Source: Mesorhizobium sp. B2-7-2 (GTDB lineage Bacteria > Pseudomonadota > Alphaproteobacteria > Rhizobiales > Rhizobiaceae). From it: a stretch of 64,000 nt of DNA. The notes beneath the pieces were generated by a model. It saw only the letters and a list, made by a program, of their open reading frames with translations. It was not told the DNA's origin and searched no databases. Positions 17,414 through 25,726 of the stretch are shown here, piece after piece (the stretch's first letter is position 1; the number at the start of each line of letters is the position of its first letter). A program made the position numbers and the translations under genes. The stretch is from the NCBI RefSeq assembly GCF_006440775.1, contig NZ_VFTZ01000022.1, positions 1-64,000 on the forward strand, read 5' to 3'.

Positions 17414-17992
17414 TCAGACGCTGACGGTGTCGCGAACCTGTTCGGCCGCTGCATCCAGAAAGGCCTGCGCGAGGTCGGGATCATTGACGATGCGCGAGAG
17501 AACCACCGCACCGACCATCGTCGAGAGGACGGCCATGGCTTTTTCACCGGTCTCCTCGATCTCAGTCCTGGCAATCATCCTACCGAGCACTTCAAGGTAT
17601 GCTTTGATGCCGACTTCGAACGACGCTTTCACCTCGGTCCCCTGTCGGGCCGCATCCGACCCGAGCGCCGCGACCGGGCAGCCGTCCATCCTTTCCTCGC
17701 GATGGCCCATGCTGAGGTAGAACTCGATCACCGCCCCAAGCGGATCGCCGGGATTCGCCGCAGTCGCCGCCGTCCATCTGTCGGCAGCGCTCTCCATCGC
17801 ACGCCTGGAAGCTTGCGCCGCAAGGTCCTCCTTTGATGCGAACTGCTTGTAGAAAGCGCCTTGCGTCAGCCCGGCGCCCTTCATCAGGTCCTTAAGGCCG
17901 ATACCGTCAAAGCCGTGCTCCCGAAAAAGCCGGCTTGCGACATCGATCACGGTTTGCCGGTTCTGCTCAGCCTGAATGCGGCTCACGCGCAT
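17414..17992 (-). CDS. TetR/AcrR-family regulator
   Basis: A 192-residue repressor-type protein. The N-terminal helix-turn-helix is typical (VIDVASRLFREHGFDGIGLKD, GLTQGAFYKQFASKEDL). The C-terminal ligand domain is divergent, containing MGHREERMDGCPVAALGSD as in TetR_C members. First gene of the run TetR - ketoacyl synthase - SDR (38-bp gap to the synthase), so it most likely controls that run. A partial palindrome upstream is a candidate operator. Confidence 0.9.
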   Translation of the reverse strand: MRVSRIQAEQNRQTVIDVASRLFREHGFDGIGLKDLMKGAGLTQGAFYKQFASKEDLAAQASRRAMESAADRWTAATAANPGDPLGAVIEFYLSMGHREERMDGCPVAALGSDAARQGTEVKASFEVGIKAYLEVLGRMIARTEIEETGEKAMAVLSTMVGAVVLSRIVNDPDLAQAFLDAAAEQVRDTVSV

Positions 17993-18008
17993 CGTCGATC
18001 TCCATTTA

Positions 18009-18024
18009 GATTACGTACGACATC
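18009..18024. promoter_or_regulatory. Candidate TetR operator
   Basis: GAT-TA-CGTACG-AC-ATC, an imperfect palindrome with a perfect 6-bp core, 16 bp upstream of the TetR start. Position and symmetry fit autoregulation; binding is inferred. Confidence 0.4.
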
Positions 18025-18118
18025 TATACTTCAGTTAGAAGCCGAACGCAATCTATCAATGGGTGGCGCCCCACGTGGCGGTTTGCTGCGGGCTGAATGT
18101 GGCTGCGGCAGGCTTAGA

Positions 18119-19021
18119 TCAGCCTCGATGCCGAAGCGCCGCGACGATCACCGCCATCGCCGGCGAGAGCTGGCGCCGGCTTGGGTAGTAGAGGTGGTAG
18201 CCCGGGAAGGGCAGGCTCCAATCGTCGAGCACGAGTCTCAGCCGGCCCTCGGCTACATGCTGGCTAACGAGGTCTTCCGGGACATAGGCTATGCCGTATC
18301 CGTTCAGCGCGGCATCGACCATGGGGATGGTCGTGTTGAAGGTAAGTTGGCCCTCCACCCGGACCCTGAGCTCGCGGCCCTTTTTCTCGAACTCCCAGGC
18401 ATAGAGCCCGCCGAACGTCGTCTGCCGCAGGCAGATGCAGTCATGCGTGACCAGGTCCTGCGGTGTCCTCGGGGTGGGGCGGCGCGAAAAATAATCCGGC
18501 GAAGCGACGGCTACCAGCCGCCAGTCGGGGCCGATGCGCACCGCGATCATGTCCTTGTCGACGCTCTCGCCGAGCCGCACGCCGGCGTCGAAGCGCTCCT
18601 CGACGATGTTGCGCATGCCGTTGTCGCTGTAGAGCTCGACGCGCATGTCGGGATAGTCGCGCAGCATCGGCTGCAGCCTCGGCCAGACGATCATCCGCAG
18701 CGCATGGTCGGACAGCGTGATGCGCACCGTGCCCGCGGGCCTGTCGCGGAAAGCCACCAGGCTCGAAAGATCGGCCTCGATGCCTTCGAACCGCGGGACG
18801 AGCGACTGGTAGAGCCGCTCGCCCGCTTCCGTCGGCGCCACGCTGCGGGTCGTGCGGGTGAGCAACCGAACGCCGAGCCGTGCCTCCAATTGCTTGATGG
18901 TATGGCTGAGCGTCGATTGCGACGTGCCTAGCTCGGCCGCCGCCCTGGTGAAGCTGCGCTCCCTGGCCACCGTCAGGAACCACAGCAAATCCTTCAGATC
19001 CTCGCGCTGCATGGGCACCAT
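18119..19021 (-). CDS. LysR-family transcriptional regulator
   Basis: A 300-residue LysR regulator. The helix-turn-helix (FTRAAAELGTSQSTLSHTIKQL) is followed by TRTTRSVAPTEAGERL. The effector domain includes RLGESVDKDMIAVRIGPDW, as in the group of LysR proteins beside short oxidoreductase and efflux genes. ATG at 19021 and a second ATG at 19012 are both possible starts. Divergent from an MFS efflux gene across about 170 bp, so that gene is the likely target. Confidence 0.88.
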   Translation of the reverse strand: MVPMQREDLKDLLWFLTVARERSFTRAAAELGTSQSTLSHTIKQLEARLGVRLLTRTTRSVAPTEAGERLYQSLVPRFEGIEADLSSLVAFRDRPAGTVRITLSDHALRMIVWPRLQPMLRDYPDMRVELYSDNGMRNIVEERFDAGVRLGESVDKDMIAVRIGPDWRLVAVASPDYFSRRPTPRTPQDLVTHDCICLRQTTFGGLYAWEFEKKGRELRVRVEGQLTFNTTIPMVDAALNGYGIAYVPEDLVSQHVAEGRLRLVLDDWSLPFPGYHLYYPSRRQLSPAMAVIVAALRHRG

Positions 19022-19189
19022 CCTGGCTCAGCCGCTCGCTCAAGCCGCGGCGGTTCAAGGCCACCATTCGTCAATTCATATCAACAATGGATAAGTCCAT
19101 GCAGATTGCAACGGCTAATCCGGATAGTGCCGGTGATTTATATAGCCGCCAGCGAAATGACTGGAGGGCTCGACGACGAGCCGCGGCAC

Positions 19190-20389
19190 ATGGATACGAC
19201 CTACGACAGCCAATTGGCGAAAGCCCAACTGGTGAAAGAGCCGAGCGCCTGGGGAGCGGTGGCGTGTCTGTCTCTGCTCACCTTCGTGCTGGTGGCCGCG
19301 GAGTTCATGCCGGTCAGCCTGCTCACCCCTATCGCCAATGAGCTCGCCATCTCCGCGGGGCAGGCCGGCCAGGCGATCTCCGTCTCCGGCTTCTTCGCGA
19401 TCCTCACCAGCCTGTTCGGCAATGCGCTGCTGTCGCGGCTGGACCGGCGGACCGTCATTATCCTCTACACGGCCGTCCTCGTGGTATCCGGCCTGGCGGT
19501 CACCTTTGCACCAAACTATCTCGTCCTCATGCTCGGCCGGGCTCTGATCGGCGTTTCGATCGGCGGCTTCTGGTCTCTATCGACCGCCATCCTGGCGCGC
19601 ATCGTGCCTGGCGCCGACCTGCCCAGGGCGATCGCCATGCTGCAGGGCGGAACGGCCTTCGCCTCGGTGATCGCTGCGCCGCTCGGAAGCTTTCTCGGCG
19701 GCCTGATCGGCTGGCGCGGCGCCTTCTTCGTCGTCGTCCCGATCGGCCTCGTCGCGATCGTCTGGCAGCTTGCCATCCTGCCCAGGTTGCCCGCCGATGA
19801 GCAGGCGTCGGTCGGCAAAATGTTTGGCCTGCTCGGCAATCGTGTGTTCGCCATAGGCATGGCCGCCACCACGCTCGCCTTCATGGGGCAGTTTGCGCTT
19901 GCTACCTATCTGCGCCCGTTCCTCGAAGGCGTCACCGGCCTCGACGTTAACACGTTGTCGATGGTCCTGCTCGGGCTGGGACTTGCGGGCCTGGTCGGCA
20001 CGTCGCTCGTCGGCTTCGTTCTTCGCACGCATCTCGGCGCGGTGCTGATCGGCCTGCCGACGGTCCTGGCGATCATTGCGCTTTCGTTGATCGCACTCGG
20101 CCCGTTCGCTATCGCGACCGCGTCCCTACTGGTCGTCTGGGGCCTGTTCACCACGCCGATCCCCGTCGCCTGGAATACCTGGATGGCCAAAATGATCCCC
20201 AACGATCTCGAAGCGGGCGGAGGGCTGCAGGTCGCGCTGATCCAGTTCGCCATCACCTTCGGCGCGTTCGCCGGCGGACTGCTGTTCGACAGCGCCGGTT
20301 GGTGGAGCCCCTTCGCGCTCGGCGCATTCCTTCTTCTCGGCTCGGCGCTGTTGGCCATCGCGGCGACGAAAAGCGGGGGTCACTATTGA
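19190..20389 (+). CDS. MFS transporter, NepI/AraJ-like efflux
   Basis: A 399-residue inner-membrane protein with about 12 hydrophobic segments. From memory it aligns with E. coli NepI (purine ribonucleoside exporter) through AEFMPVSLLTPIANEL, DRRTVIILYTAVLVV, IGVSIGGFWSLSTAI, AAPLGSFLGGLIGWR and PVAWNTWM. Whether it exports nucleosides is unknown. Start uncertain: ATG at 19190 gives a short N-terminus like NepI; ATG at 19160 and TTG at 19106 are in frame but none has a clear ribosome site. Divergent from the LysR gene, and its stop overlaps the TTG of the next reading frame. Confidence 0.87.
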   Translation: MDTTYDSQLAKAQLVKEPSAWGAVACLSLLTFVLVAAEFMPVSLLTPIANELAISAGQAGQAISVSGFFAILTSLFGNALLSRLDRRTVIILYTAVLVVSGLAVTFAPNYLVLMLGRALIGVSIGGFWSLSTAILARIVPGADLPRAIAMLQGGTAFASVIAAPLGSFLGGLIGWRGAFFVVVPIGLVAIVWQLAILPRLPADEQASVGKMFGLLGNRVFAIGMAATTLAFMGQFALATYLRPFLEGVTGLDVNTLSMVLLGLGLAGLVGTSLVGFVLRTHLGAVLIGLPTVLAIIALSLIALGPFAIATASLLVVWGLFTTPIPVAWNTWMAKMIPNDLEAGGGLQVALIQFAITFGAFAGGLLFDSAGWWSPFALGAFLLLGSALLAIAATKSGGHY

Positions 20390-20849
20390 CGAAGCGACGA
20401 CCGATCAGCCGACGAACGCTGCTTTATGCCGCGCTTGCAACCATTGTCCCGCCGGGAGCGGCCAACAGCCGACAGGGCAGGGACCCGGCCAACCAGCAGC
20501 CGACCGGTATGCGGATCAGGATGGCCTTCGACGGCCGCGCCATGTCGGCCACGCTCTACGACAACCCTTCGGCGCGGGATTTCTTTTCCATGCTGCCGCT
20601 CCATCTCATCGTCAGCGACTACGCCCACAACGAGAAGATCGCTTATCTGCCGCGCAAGCTGACCGAGGAGGGCAGCGGTCCGTTCGGCAACGAGCAGCCT
20701 TACGACCTCAGCTACTTCATGCCCTGGGGCAATCTGGCGATGTTTTACGCCGATTATCGCCATCCCGGGCTGATCAGGCTCGCTTCGACGAGGGCGAGCA
20801 GGCGCTGCATGTGCGCGGCGAGTTCCCGCTTCACATAGAACGCATCTGA
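20386..20849 (+). pseudogene. Cyclophilin-like fold protein, frameshifted near the 3' end
   Basis: TTG at 20386 overlaps the stop of the MFS gene and has GGGGG upstream. The product opens with a twin-arginine-like leader (RRPISRRTLLYAAL) and continues as a small cyclophilin-like domain (RIRMAFDGRAMSATLYDN, PLHLIVSDYAHNEKIAYLPRKL, YFMPWGNLAMFYADY). After GLIRL the frame turns to unrelated residues. From 20781 a second frame continues as [20 protein letters not shown] and ends in TGA at 20847-20849, exactly the ending the family predicts. A small deletion at about 20778-20782 has shifted the frame; it could be a true mutation or a sequencing error. Confidence 0.75.
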
Positions 20850-20868
20850 CGACGCAAAGGAGATCACC

Positions 20869-21264
20869 ATGAACATTCTTCGCGCAGGCTCTCGGCCTTC
20901 CGGCAAGGGCCCCTCCGACTGGTTCACCGGCGCGGTGCGGATCGATCCGCTCTTCAATCCCTTCGATGCCGCCCGGGTGCAGGGCGCGCAGGTGACTTTT
21001 GAGCCCGGCGCCCGCACCGCCTGGCACACGCATCCACTGGGGCAGACGCTGATCGTCGTCTCCGGCCTCGGCCGCGTGCAGCGCGAGGGCGGTCCGATCG
21101 AGGAGGTCCGACCGGGCGACGTCATCTGGTTCGCGCGCGGCGAGAAGCACTGGCACGGCGCATCCCCCGAAACCGCCATGACCCACATTGCCCTCCAGGA
21201 GGTCAAGGACGGCAAGGTCGTGGATTGGCTGGAACATGTCAGCGACGCCGATTACGGCGCCTGA
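20869..21264 (+). CDS. Cupin-domain protein
   Basis: A 131-residue single-domain cupin. The metal-binding motif is [16 protein letters not shown], giving H53, H55 and Q59, with the second motif near [10 protein letters not shown] (H94 or H96). Similar proteins include cupins annotated with mandelonitrile lyase or carboxymuconolactone-decarboxylase-like partners, but no reaction is certain. AAAGGAG before the ATG. Lies between the frameshifted cyclophilin-like gene and a zinc alcohol dehydrogenase, 27 bp upstream of the latter, so probably one transcript. Confidence 0.88.
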   Translation: MNILRAGSRPSGKGPSDWFTGAVRIDPLFNPFDAARVQGAQVTFEPGARTAWHTHPLGQTLIVVSGLGRVQREGGPIEEVRPGDVIWFARGEKHWHGASPETAMTHIALQEVKDGKVVDWLEHVSDADYGA

Positions 21265-21291
21265 CCCGATCGACGAAAGGAAAGCAAGAAA

Positions 21292-22308
21292 ATGCTCGCA
21301 ACCATTCTTCACAAGCCCGGCGACATCCGCTGCGAGGACGTCGCCGACCCGAAAATCCTGCGCCCGACCGACGCCATCATCAAGCTGTCGGCGAGCTGCA
21401 TCTGCGGCTCGGATCTCTGGCCCTATCGGGGGCTGCAGCCGGTCGACGGGCCGCAGCACATGGGTCATGAGTATTGCGGCATAGTGGTTGAGGTGGGCAG
21501 CGAAGTCCGTACGGTTCGCCCAGGACAGTTCGTCGTCGGCTCCTTCTGCCTCTCCGACAACACCTGCCCGCATTGCCGCTTCGGCTTCCAGTCGTCCTGC
21601 GAGCAGCGTGAGTTCATGAGCGGCGCCCAGGCGCCTTACGCCCGCGTGCCGCTGGCCGATGGAACGCTGGTGGCGACGTCCGAGGTTCCGCCGGTCGAGC
21701 TTATTCCTGACCTTTTGGCCGTCTCGGACGTTCTCGGCACCGGATGGTACGCCGCCGATGCCGCCGAGGTTCGCGAAGGCTCGACGGTCGTGGTCGTCGG
21801 CGACGGCGCCGTCGGCCTGATGGGCGTGCTTGCGGCCAAGGAGATGGGCGCCGCGCGCATCATCGCCATGAGCCGCCACCCGAGCCGCCAGAAACTCGCG
21901 CACGAGTTCGGCGCGACCGACATTGTGGCCGAACGCGGCGAGGAAGGCGTTGCACGCATCAAGGAGCTCACCAAGGGGGTGGGTGCGGATTCGGTGCTGG
22001 AATGCGTCGGGACGGCGGAATCCTTCGAGCAGGCGCTGGCCTGCTCGCGGCCCGGCGGCACGATCGGCTATGTCGGCGTGCCGCATGGCGTAAGCTTCGA
22101 TGGCCAGAAACTCTTCTTCGGCCAGAAGCGCATGCTCGGCGGCCCCGCGCCGGTACGCCGCTTCTTGCCCGACCTCATGGAGCGCGTGCTGCAAGGCCGC
22201 ATCAAGCTAGGCAAGGTCTTCGACCTCAAGCTGCCGCTGGCCGAGGTGGCCGAAGGCTACCGCGCCATGGACGAGCGCCGCGCCATCAAGGTCATGCTCG
22301 AGGTCTAG
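21292..22308 (+). CDS. Zinc-dependent alcohol dehydrogenase (MDR family)
   Basis: A 338-residue medium-chain dehydrogenase. Catalytic zinc ligands are C38 (CICGSDLW) and H59-E60 (MGHEYCG). The structural zinc lobe has CLSDNTCPHCRFGFQSSC. The coenzyme fold is VVVGDGAVGLMGVLAAKEMG, followed by ARIIAMSRHPSRQ, which may favour NADP. Substrate unknown. AAAGGAAAG before the ATG. Third in the run MFS - cyclophilin-like - cupin - dehydrogenase. A repeated two-hairpin element follows the stop and may end transcription. Confidence 0.9.
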   Translation: MLATILHKPGDIRCEDVADPKILRPTDAIIKLSASCICGSDLWPYRGLQPVDGPQHMGHEYCGIVVEVGSEVRTVRPGQFVVGSFCLSDNTCPHCRFGFQSSCEQREFMSGAQAPYARVPLADGTLVATSEVPPVELIPDLLAVSDVLGTGWYAADAAEVREGSTVVVVGDGAVGLMGVLAAKEMGAARIIAMSRHPSRQKLAHEFGATDIVAERGEEGVARIKELTKGVGADSVLECVGTAESFEQALACSRPGGTIGYVGVPHGVSFDGQKLFFGQKRMLGGPAPVRRFLPDLMERVLQGRIKLGKVFDLKLPLAEVAEGYRAMDERRAIKVMLEV

Positions 22309-22421
22309 AGCATGATGCCGAAAAGTGTGGAGCGGTTTTCGGACGACATCATGCTCTATCTCTTTGATTTAGAGCCGGATTCAGATTTCAGGTCGACTCG
22401 ACCTGAAATCATCCGGCTCTA
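22306..22421. repeat. Rhizobial two-hairpin intergenic repeat
   Basis: Two stem-loops in a row. The first pairs TAGAGCATGATG (22306-22317) with CATCATGCTCTA (22347-22358). The second pairs TAGAGCCGGAT (from 22370) with ATCCGGCTCTA (ending 22421), with an inner GGTCGA-CTCGACC. I recognise this sequence type as a dispersed intergenic repeat of rhizobial genomes. It overlaps the dehydrogenase stop codon and could act as a terminator or mRNA-stabilising structure. Confidence 0.7.
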
Positions 22422-22446
22422 GGCGCCGATCGGGCGCTGAACCGTC

Positions 22447-22986
22447 TCAGCGCTCTGGAACCACCGCCCACAATTTTTCGGCGAAGCCGCGCTTGTCGAG
22501 CGCCCATGGCTGGCCGGTGATCACCGCTTTGCCACCCACGCATTTGTAGGCATAGACGGCGTCGTGTCCCGTCGCGAAGGCCGGCACGACGTCGTCATTC
22601 GGGTTGGTCCGGCAGAACTCGTCCGCGCCGGGATTGTCGCGCGCGGCGTTCATCTTCGCGCAGGGCAGGTTGGCGCCGACGAAGCAGGCCAGCAGCTTGC
22701 CGTTCATGCAGCGATAATTGGCTTGCGTCGTAAGCTCCGATTCCTGCGGCGCGCTCTTGGCCTGCGGAAACAGCTTGTTGAACGCCTTGACGGTGCCGGC
22801 GTGAAGCGCGTGCGAATAGGGGCGGACCGTGTCGTCGTTTTTCACCTGGCGGCAGAGCTTGCGGAGATCCTGCGCAGGCGCCGCGATTGCGGTCGCAGGC
22901 GCCGCCTTGGCGTTGTCGGCGGCGACGGCGGTGAAGGCAAATGCCGATGCAAGAAGGCCGATTGCCGAAAGACGAAATGCAGCCAT
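22447..22986 (-). CDS. Exported hypothetical protein
   Basis: A 179-residue protein with a signal peptide (MAAFRLSAIGLLASAFAFTAVA). An Ala/Pro-rich linker (residues 24-40) leads to a compact domain with six cysteines (KLCRQ, YRCMNGKLLACFVG, PCAKMN, FCRTNP, YKCVGGKA), suggesting a disulfide-bonded periplasmic protein. GAGGAGG before the ATG. Function unknown. Divergent from the cupin gene at 23049. Confidence 0.8.
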   Translation of the reverse strand: MAAFRLSAIGLLASAFAFTAVAADNAKAAPATAIAAPAQDLRKLCRQVKNDDTVRPYSHALHAGTVKAFNKLFPQAKSAPQESELTTQANYRCMNGKLLACFVGANLPCAKMNAARDNPGADEFCRTNPNDDVVPAFATGHDAVYAYKCVGGKAVITGQPWALDKRGFAEKLWAVVPER

Positions 22987-23048
22987 TGTGACCTCCTCAG
23001 ACTGGCCGGAGCAAAATCCGCGGGAAACCGTTAGGTCCGATTAAGACC

Positions 23049-23597
23049 ATGCAGGAAACCGCAAGGATGGCACAACCCGTCGACAAACAGGAACCGCTCG
23101 CCTTCCGCTTCGCCGATGACGGGCTGGTGCCCAACCATCCGCGCTGGCCCATGCTCGTCTATCCCGGTGCCGTGCAACTGCCGGACGAGGGCGATCCGGC
23201 TGCTGTCCTCGAGGATATTTTCGGCGCCAATGGGTGGGGCGACAGCTGGCGCAATGGCATCTACAGCTTCGTCCACTATCACTCGCGCATTCACGAGGTG
23301 CTGGGCATCGCGCGCGGCGTCGCCGAGGTCCGCTTCGGCGGCGACAAGGGCAAGGTGCTGGAGGTGAAGGCGGGCGACGTGGCGGTGCTGCCGGCCGGCA
23401 CCGGCCATCAGCGCCTGTCCGGCTCGGCCGATCTTCTGGTGGTCGGCGCCTATCCGCCCTTCGGCACCTATGATTTGTGCCGGAGCCCGGAGCAGCACGC
23501 CGAGGCGCTGCGCACCGTCCCGAAGGTCGGCCGGCCCGACAAGGATCCGCTCTTCGGCGGCGAAGGGCCGTTGCTCAAGGCATGGAGCGAAGGCTGA
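23049..23597 (+). CDS. Cupin-domain protein (YjlB-like)
   Basis: A 182-residue cupin. The metal motif is in YSFVHYHSRIHEVLGIARG, and the second motif in LPAGTGHQRLSGSADLLVVGAYP. The overall plan resembles YjlB-type cupins of about 160-180 residues. Function unknown. ATG at 23049 is used; ATG at 23067 is also possible with AGGAA upstream. Its stop is one base before the start of the RibD-like reductase gene, so the two are co-translated. Confidence 0.83.
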   Translation: MQETARMAQPVDKQEPLAFRFADDGLVPNHPRWPMLVYPGAVQLPDEGDPAAVLEDIFGANGWGDSWRNGIYSFVHYHSRIHEVLGIARGVAEVRFGGDKGKVLEVKAGDVAVLPAGTGHQRLSGSADLLVVGAYPPFGTYDLCRSPEQHAEALRTVPKVGRPDKDPLFGGEGPLLKAWSEG

Positions 23598-23598
23598 A

Positions 23599-24210
23599 AT
23601 GGCAAGCATCGTCGCCATCGAGCATGTGACGCTGGACGGCGTCTTCCAGGCGCCGGGGCGCGCCGACGAGGACACTCGCAATGGTTTTGCGCACGGCGGT
23701 TGGGGCAATCCAGGCAGCGACCCGAAGATGCAGGAAGTCATTGGCCGCGCCATGGCCGGCGGCTGGTCGTTGCTCGCCGGCCGCACGACCTATGAGGATC
23801 TTCACGAAGCCTGGGCTGTTCGTCAACCGGCCAGTCCGATGACCAGGGCGCTGACCGGCGCGCGGAAGTTCGTCGCCTCGCATGACGCCGGCTATGAGCC
23901 GCGCTGGGAGAATTCGGCGCTGCTTGCCGGCGATGCCGGGGAGACGGTGCGCGCGCTCAAGCAAGGTCACGACAAGGCGCTGATTGTGTTCGGCAGCGGC
24001 AAGCTGCTGCGCGCGCTGATGCGGCACGGGCTTGTCGATGAGATGGTGCTGATGGTCCACCCTCTGGTGCTGGGCGCAGGCTCGCGCCTTTTCGAGCCGG
24101 GGCAGGCGCCCTCGATGCTGAAGCTGTCCGGCCAGATCGCGACCGCGACGGGCGTGGCGATCCTCACTTACGCATTCGACGGCAAGGCTGCGGCGGAGCT
24201 GCCAGAGTAA
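23599..24210 (+). CDS. Dihydrofolate reductase-family protein (RibD C-terminal domain)
   Basis: A 203-residue reductase-fold protein. Family features: IEHVTLDGVFQAPG at the N-terminus, SLLAGRTTYEDLHE, KALIVFGSGKLLRALMRHGLVDEM (nucleotide-binding region) and HPLVLGAGSRLFEPG. These proteins resemble the reductase half of RibD and bacterial DHFR-like proteins; the substrate is unknown. GGAG before the ATG, which follows the cupin stop by one base. Confidence 0.9.
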   Translation: MASIVAIEHVTLDGVFQAPGRADEDTRNGFAHGGWGNPGSDPKMQEVIGRAMAGGWSLLAGRTTYEDLHEAWAVRQPASPMTRALTGARKFVASHDAGYEPRWENSALLAGDAGETVRALKQGHDKALIVFGSGKLLRALMRHGLVDEMVLMVHPLVLGAGSRLFEPGQAPSMLKLSGQIATATGVAILTYAFDGKAAAELPE

Positions 24211-24231
24211 CCGGAACCCGAGGTCCTTCCT

Positions 24232-24591
24232 CTATGGATAGTGCGTTTTCTTCGGCGCGTAGCTTGCCGGATCGAAATCGAGCTCCTTCGGCAGCGGCTG
24301 GCTCGAGCATTGCAGGTGCATCTGGCGGGCAAGAAGCCGTCGCTGCTGGTGCTCATGCTCCTTGACCGCCGCCACCATCCCCATGCTGTAAGGGCCAAGC
24401 AGCACACCGAACCCCCAGCCGGGATGGTCCTTCTCGCGCTGGGCGTAGTCCGATGCCGCGGCGCGGGCCTGCTGGCATTCCGGCGATGCCCATTTCGGAT
24501 CCTGCTGCAACAGCGAAGCGCCATTATCGGCGGCAGAGGACACGCATCCCGCCGCTGCCGCGCAGAGCGCAACAAGCACCGCAATTCTCAT
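24232..24591 (-). CDS. Putative small lipoprotein
   Basis: A 119-residue protein. The N-terminus MRIAVLVALCAAAAGC ends in a lipobox (AAAGC) with C16 as the likely lipidated residue. The mature part is helical and rich in Gln/Arg (EHEHQQRRLLARQMHLQC). Function unknown. AGGGA precedes the ATG at 24591; an 18-codon upstream extension has no support. Convergent with the RibD-like gene. Confidence 0.75.
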   Translation of the reverse strand: MRIAVLVALCAAAAGCVSSAADNGASLLQQDPKWASPECQQARAAASDYAQREKDHPGWGFGVLLGPYSMGMVAAVKEHEHQQRRLLARQMHLQCSSQPLPKELDFDPASYAPKKTHYP

Positions 24592-24790
24592 CGTTTGAGT
24601 CCCTGCTAATTTAAGGCGGAGAGAACACAGAACGCTCCTTCGCACAAGCGAGACAGCGGCGAAAAGAACGGGTAGGCGGGACAGCCGCCATTGTCGACCT
24701 TCGGCGCTCTCGAGATTTTTTCAACGTTCCGTTCCGTTTGCCCCCACCATTTCGTCCTTGGTTCCGTCCCAACGAAAAAGGAGAACCGCA

Positions 24791-25105
24791 ATGGCTGGAA
24801 TGGTCGTCATCTACAAGCAGCCGGCTGATGCCAAGGCGTTCGACAAGCATTATTTCGAGACGCACATACCGCTGGCCAAGAAGATCCCGGGTCTGAGGAA
24901 ATACGAGGTCAGCCAGGGGCCGATCACCGTGGTGGCCGGACCATCCGATGTCTACCTGATCGGGACGCTTTATTTTGACGATCTCGAAGCGATGAAAAAG
25001 GCGTTCGCAAGCCCGCAGGGAAAGGCGGCCGGGGCGGACCGCCGGCTTTACGCGCCCGATGAATCGGGCGTCCAGATGTTCCTCTTCGACAGCAGGGAAG
25101 TTTGA
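24791..25105 (+). CDS. EthD-family protein
   Basis: A 104-residue ferredoxin-like barrel protein. The EthD hallmark appears: FDKHYFETHIPLAKKIPGL, followed by EVSQGP and YLIGTLYFDDLEAMKKAFASPQG. Family members are associated with oxidation or degradation pathways, but the precise function is unsettled. AAAAGGAG six bases before the ATG fixes the start. Apparently monocistronic. Confidence 0.88.
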   Translation: MAGMVVIYKQPADAKAFDKHYFETHIPLAKKIPGLRKYEVSQGPITVVAGPSDVYLIGTLYFDDLEAMKKAFASPQGKAAGADRRLYAPDESGVQMFLFDSREV

Positions 25106-25160
25106 GCCCGCGGCCGAGATAGGATGATCGGCCCGCCGACAACCGCGGCCGCATTGCTGC

Positions 25161-25340
25161 TCATGTCGACTTTGCCCGCTCGATGTCGATGCGTTTTTGC
25201 TCGGCCGCGGCAATCGCGGTTTCCATCACGGCATCCAGATCGGCCATCGCCTCCAGATGGCCGTGATCGACGATCGACTTGCGCAGCATGCGCATGGCCA
25301 GCAACGCGTCGTCCAATGCCTGTTCGACATTTTTGACCAT
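25161..25340 (-). CDS. Short helical hypothetical protein
   Basis: A 59-residue, largely alpha-helical, charged protein (NVEQALDDALLAMRMLRK, ADLDAVMETAIAAAEQKR). It starts 7 bp after the stop of the DUF2934 gene in the same direction and is probably co-transcribed with it. No recognised family; coding status rests on the operon-like spacing and protein-like composition. Confidence 0.5.
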   Translation of the reverse strand: MVKNVEQALDDALLAMRMLRKSIVDHGHLEAMADLDAVMETAIAAAEQKRIDIERAKST

Positions 25341-25347
25341 GGCAAGG

Positions 25348-25647
25348 TCAGCCTTTGCGCCGGCTGCGCTTCTTCGGCGCCGGATCGTCGACGGCCGGCC
25401 TGTCCGGACGATTTGCCAGGGCCTTGCGCGCCAGCGCCTCAGCCGCCGACCGGTCCGGATGGCCGGCCGGTATCGTGACCGCGCCGGGCATCGCAGCACC
25501 CGGCTGTTCGCCCAAGCCGTTGTCCTCGCGCTCGATTTCCTCGCAAGCCTGACGCCAGTGCTCCTCGTCCTGGCCATTCGCTTCGCCGCTGCGTTGCCAG
25601 ATCTCATAGGCGCGGCGCTTGATGCGTTCGTATTTGTCGGTCGCCAT
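25348..25647 (-). CDS. DUF2934 family protein
   Basis: A 99-residue protein of unknown function. The DUF2934 module is at the N-terminus (RIKRRAYEIWQRSGEANGQDEEHW), parallel to the protein at 81-410. The C-terminus is a basic tail (APKKRSRRKG) that could contact nucleic acid. GGAGGA before the ATG at 25647. Confidence 0.83.
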   Translation of the reverse strand: MATDKYERIKRRAYEIWQRSGEANGQDEEHWRQACEEIEREDNGLGEQPGAAMPGAVTIPAGHPDRSAAEALARKALANRPDRPAVDDPAPKKRSRRKG

Positions 25648-25726
25648 TGTCCGATCCTCCGTCATCTGTCTTCAAACGCGCGCTGGCCGCGAATGATCCG
25701 TGACGGGGACGGGATAAGCTTGCGGC

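Noticed and set aside
20383-22194. A 603-codon antisense frame under the cupin and alcohol dehydrogenase genes
   Set aside because: Antisense shadow: no family motifs and His/Ala/Arg-rich composition, while the plus strand has three recognisable genes with ribosome sites.
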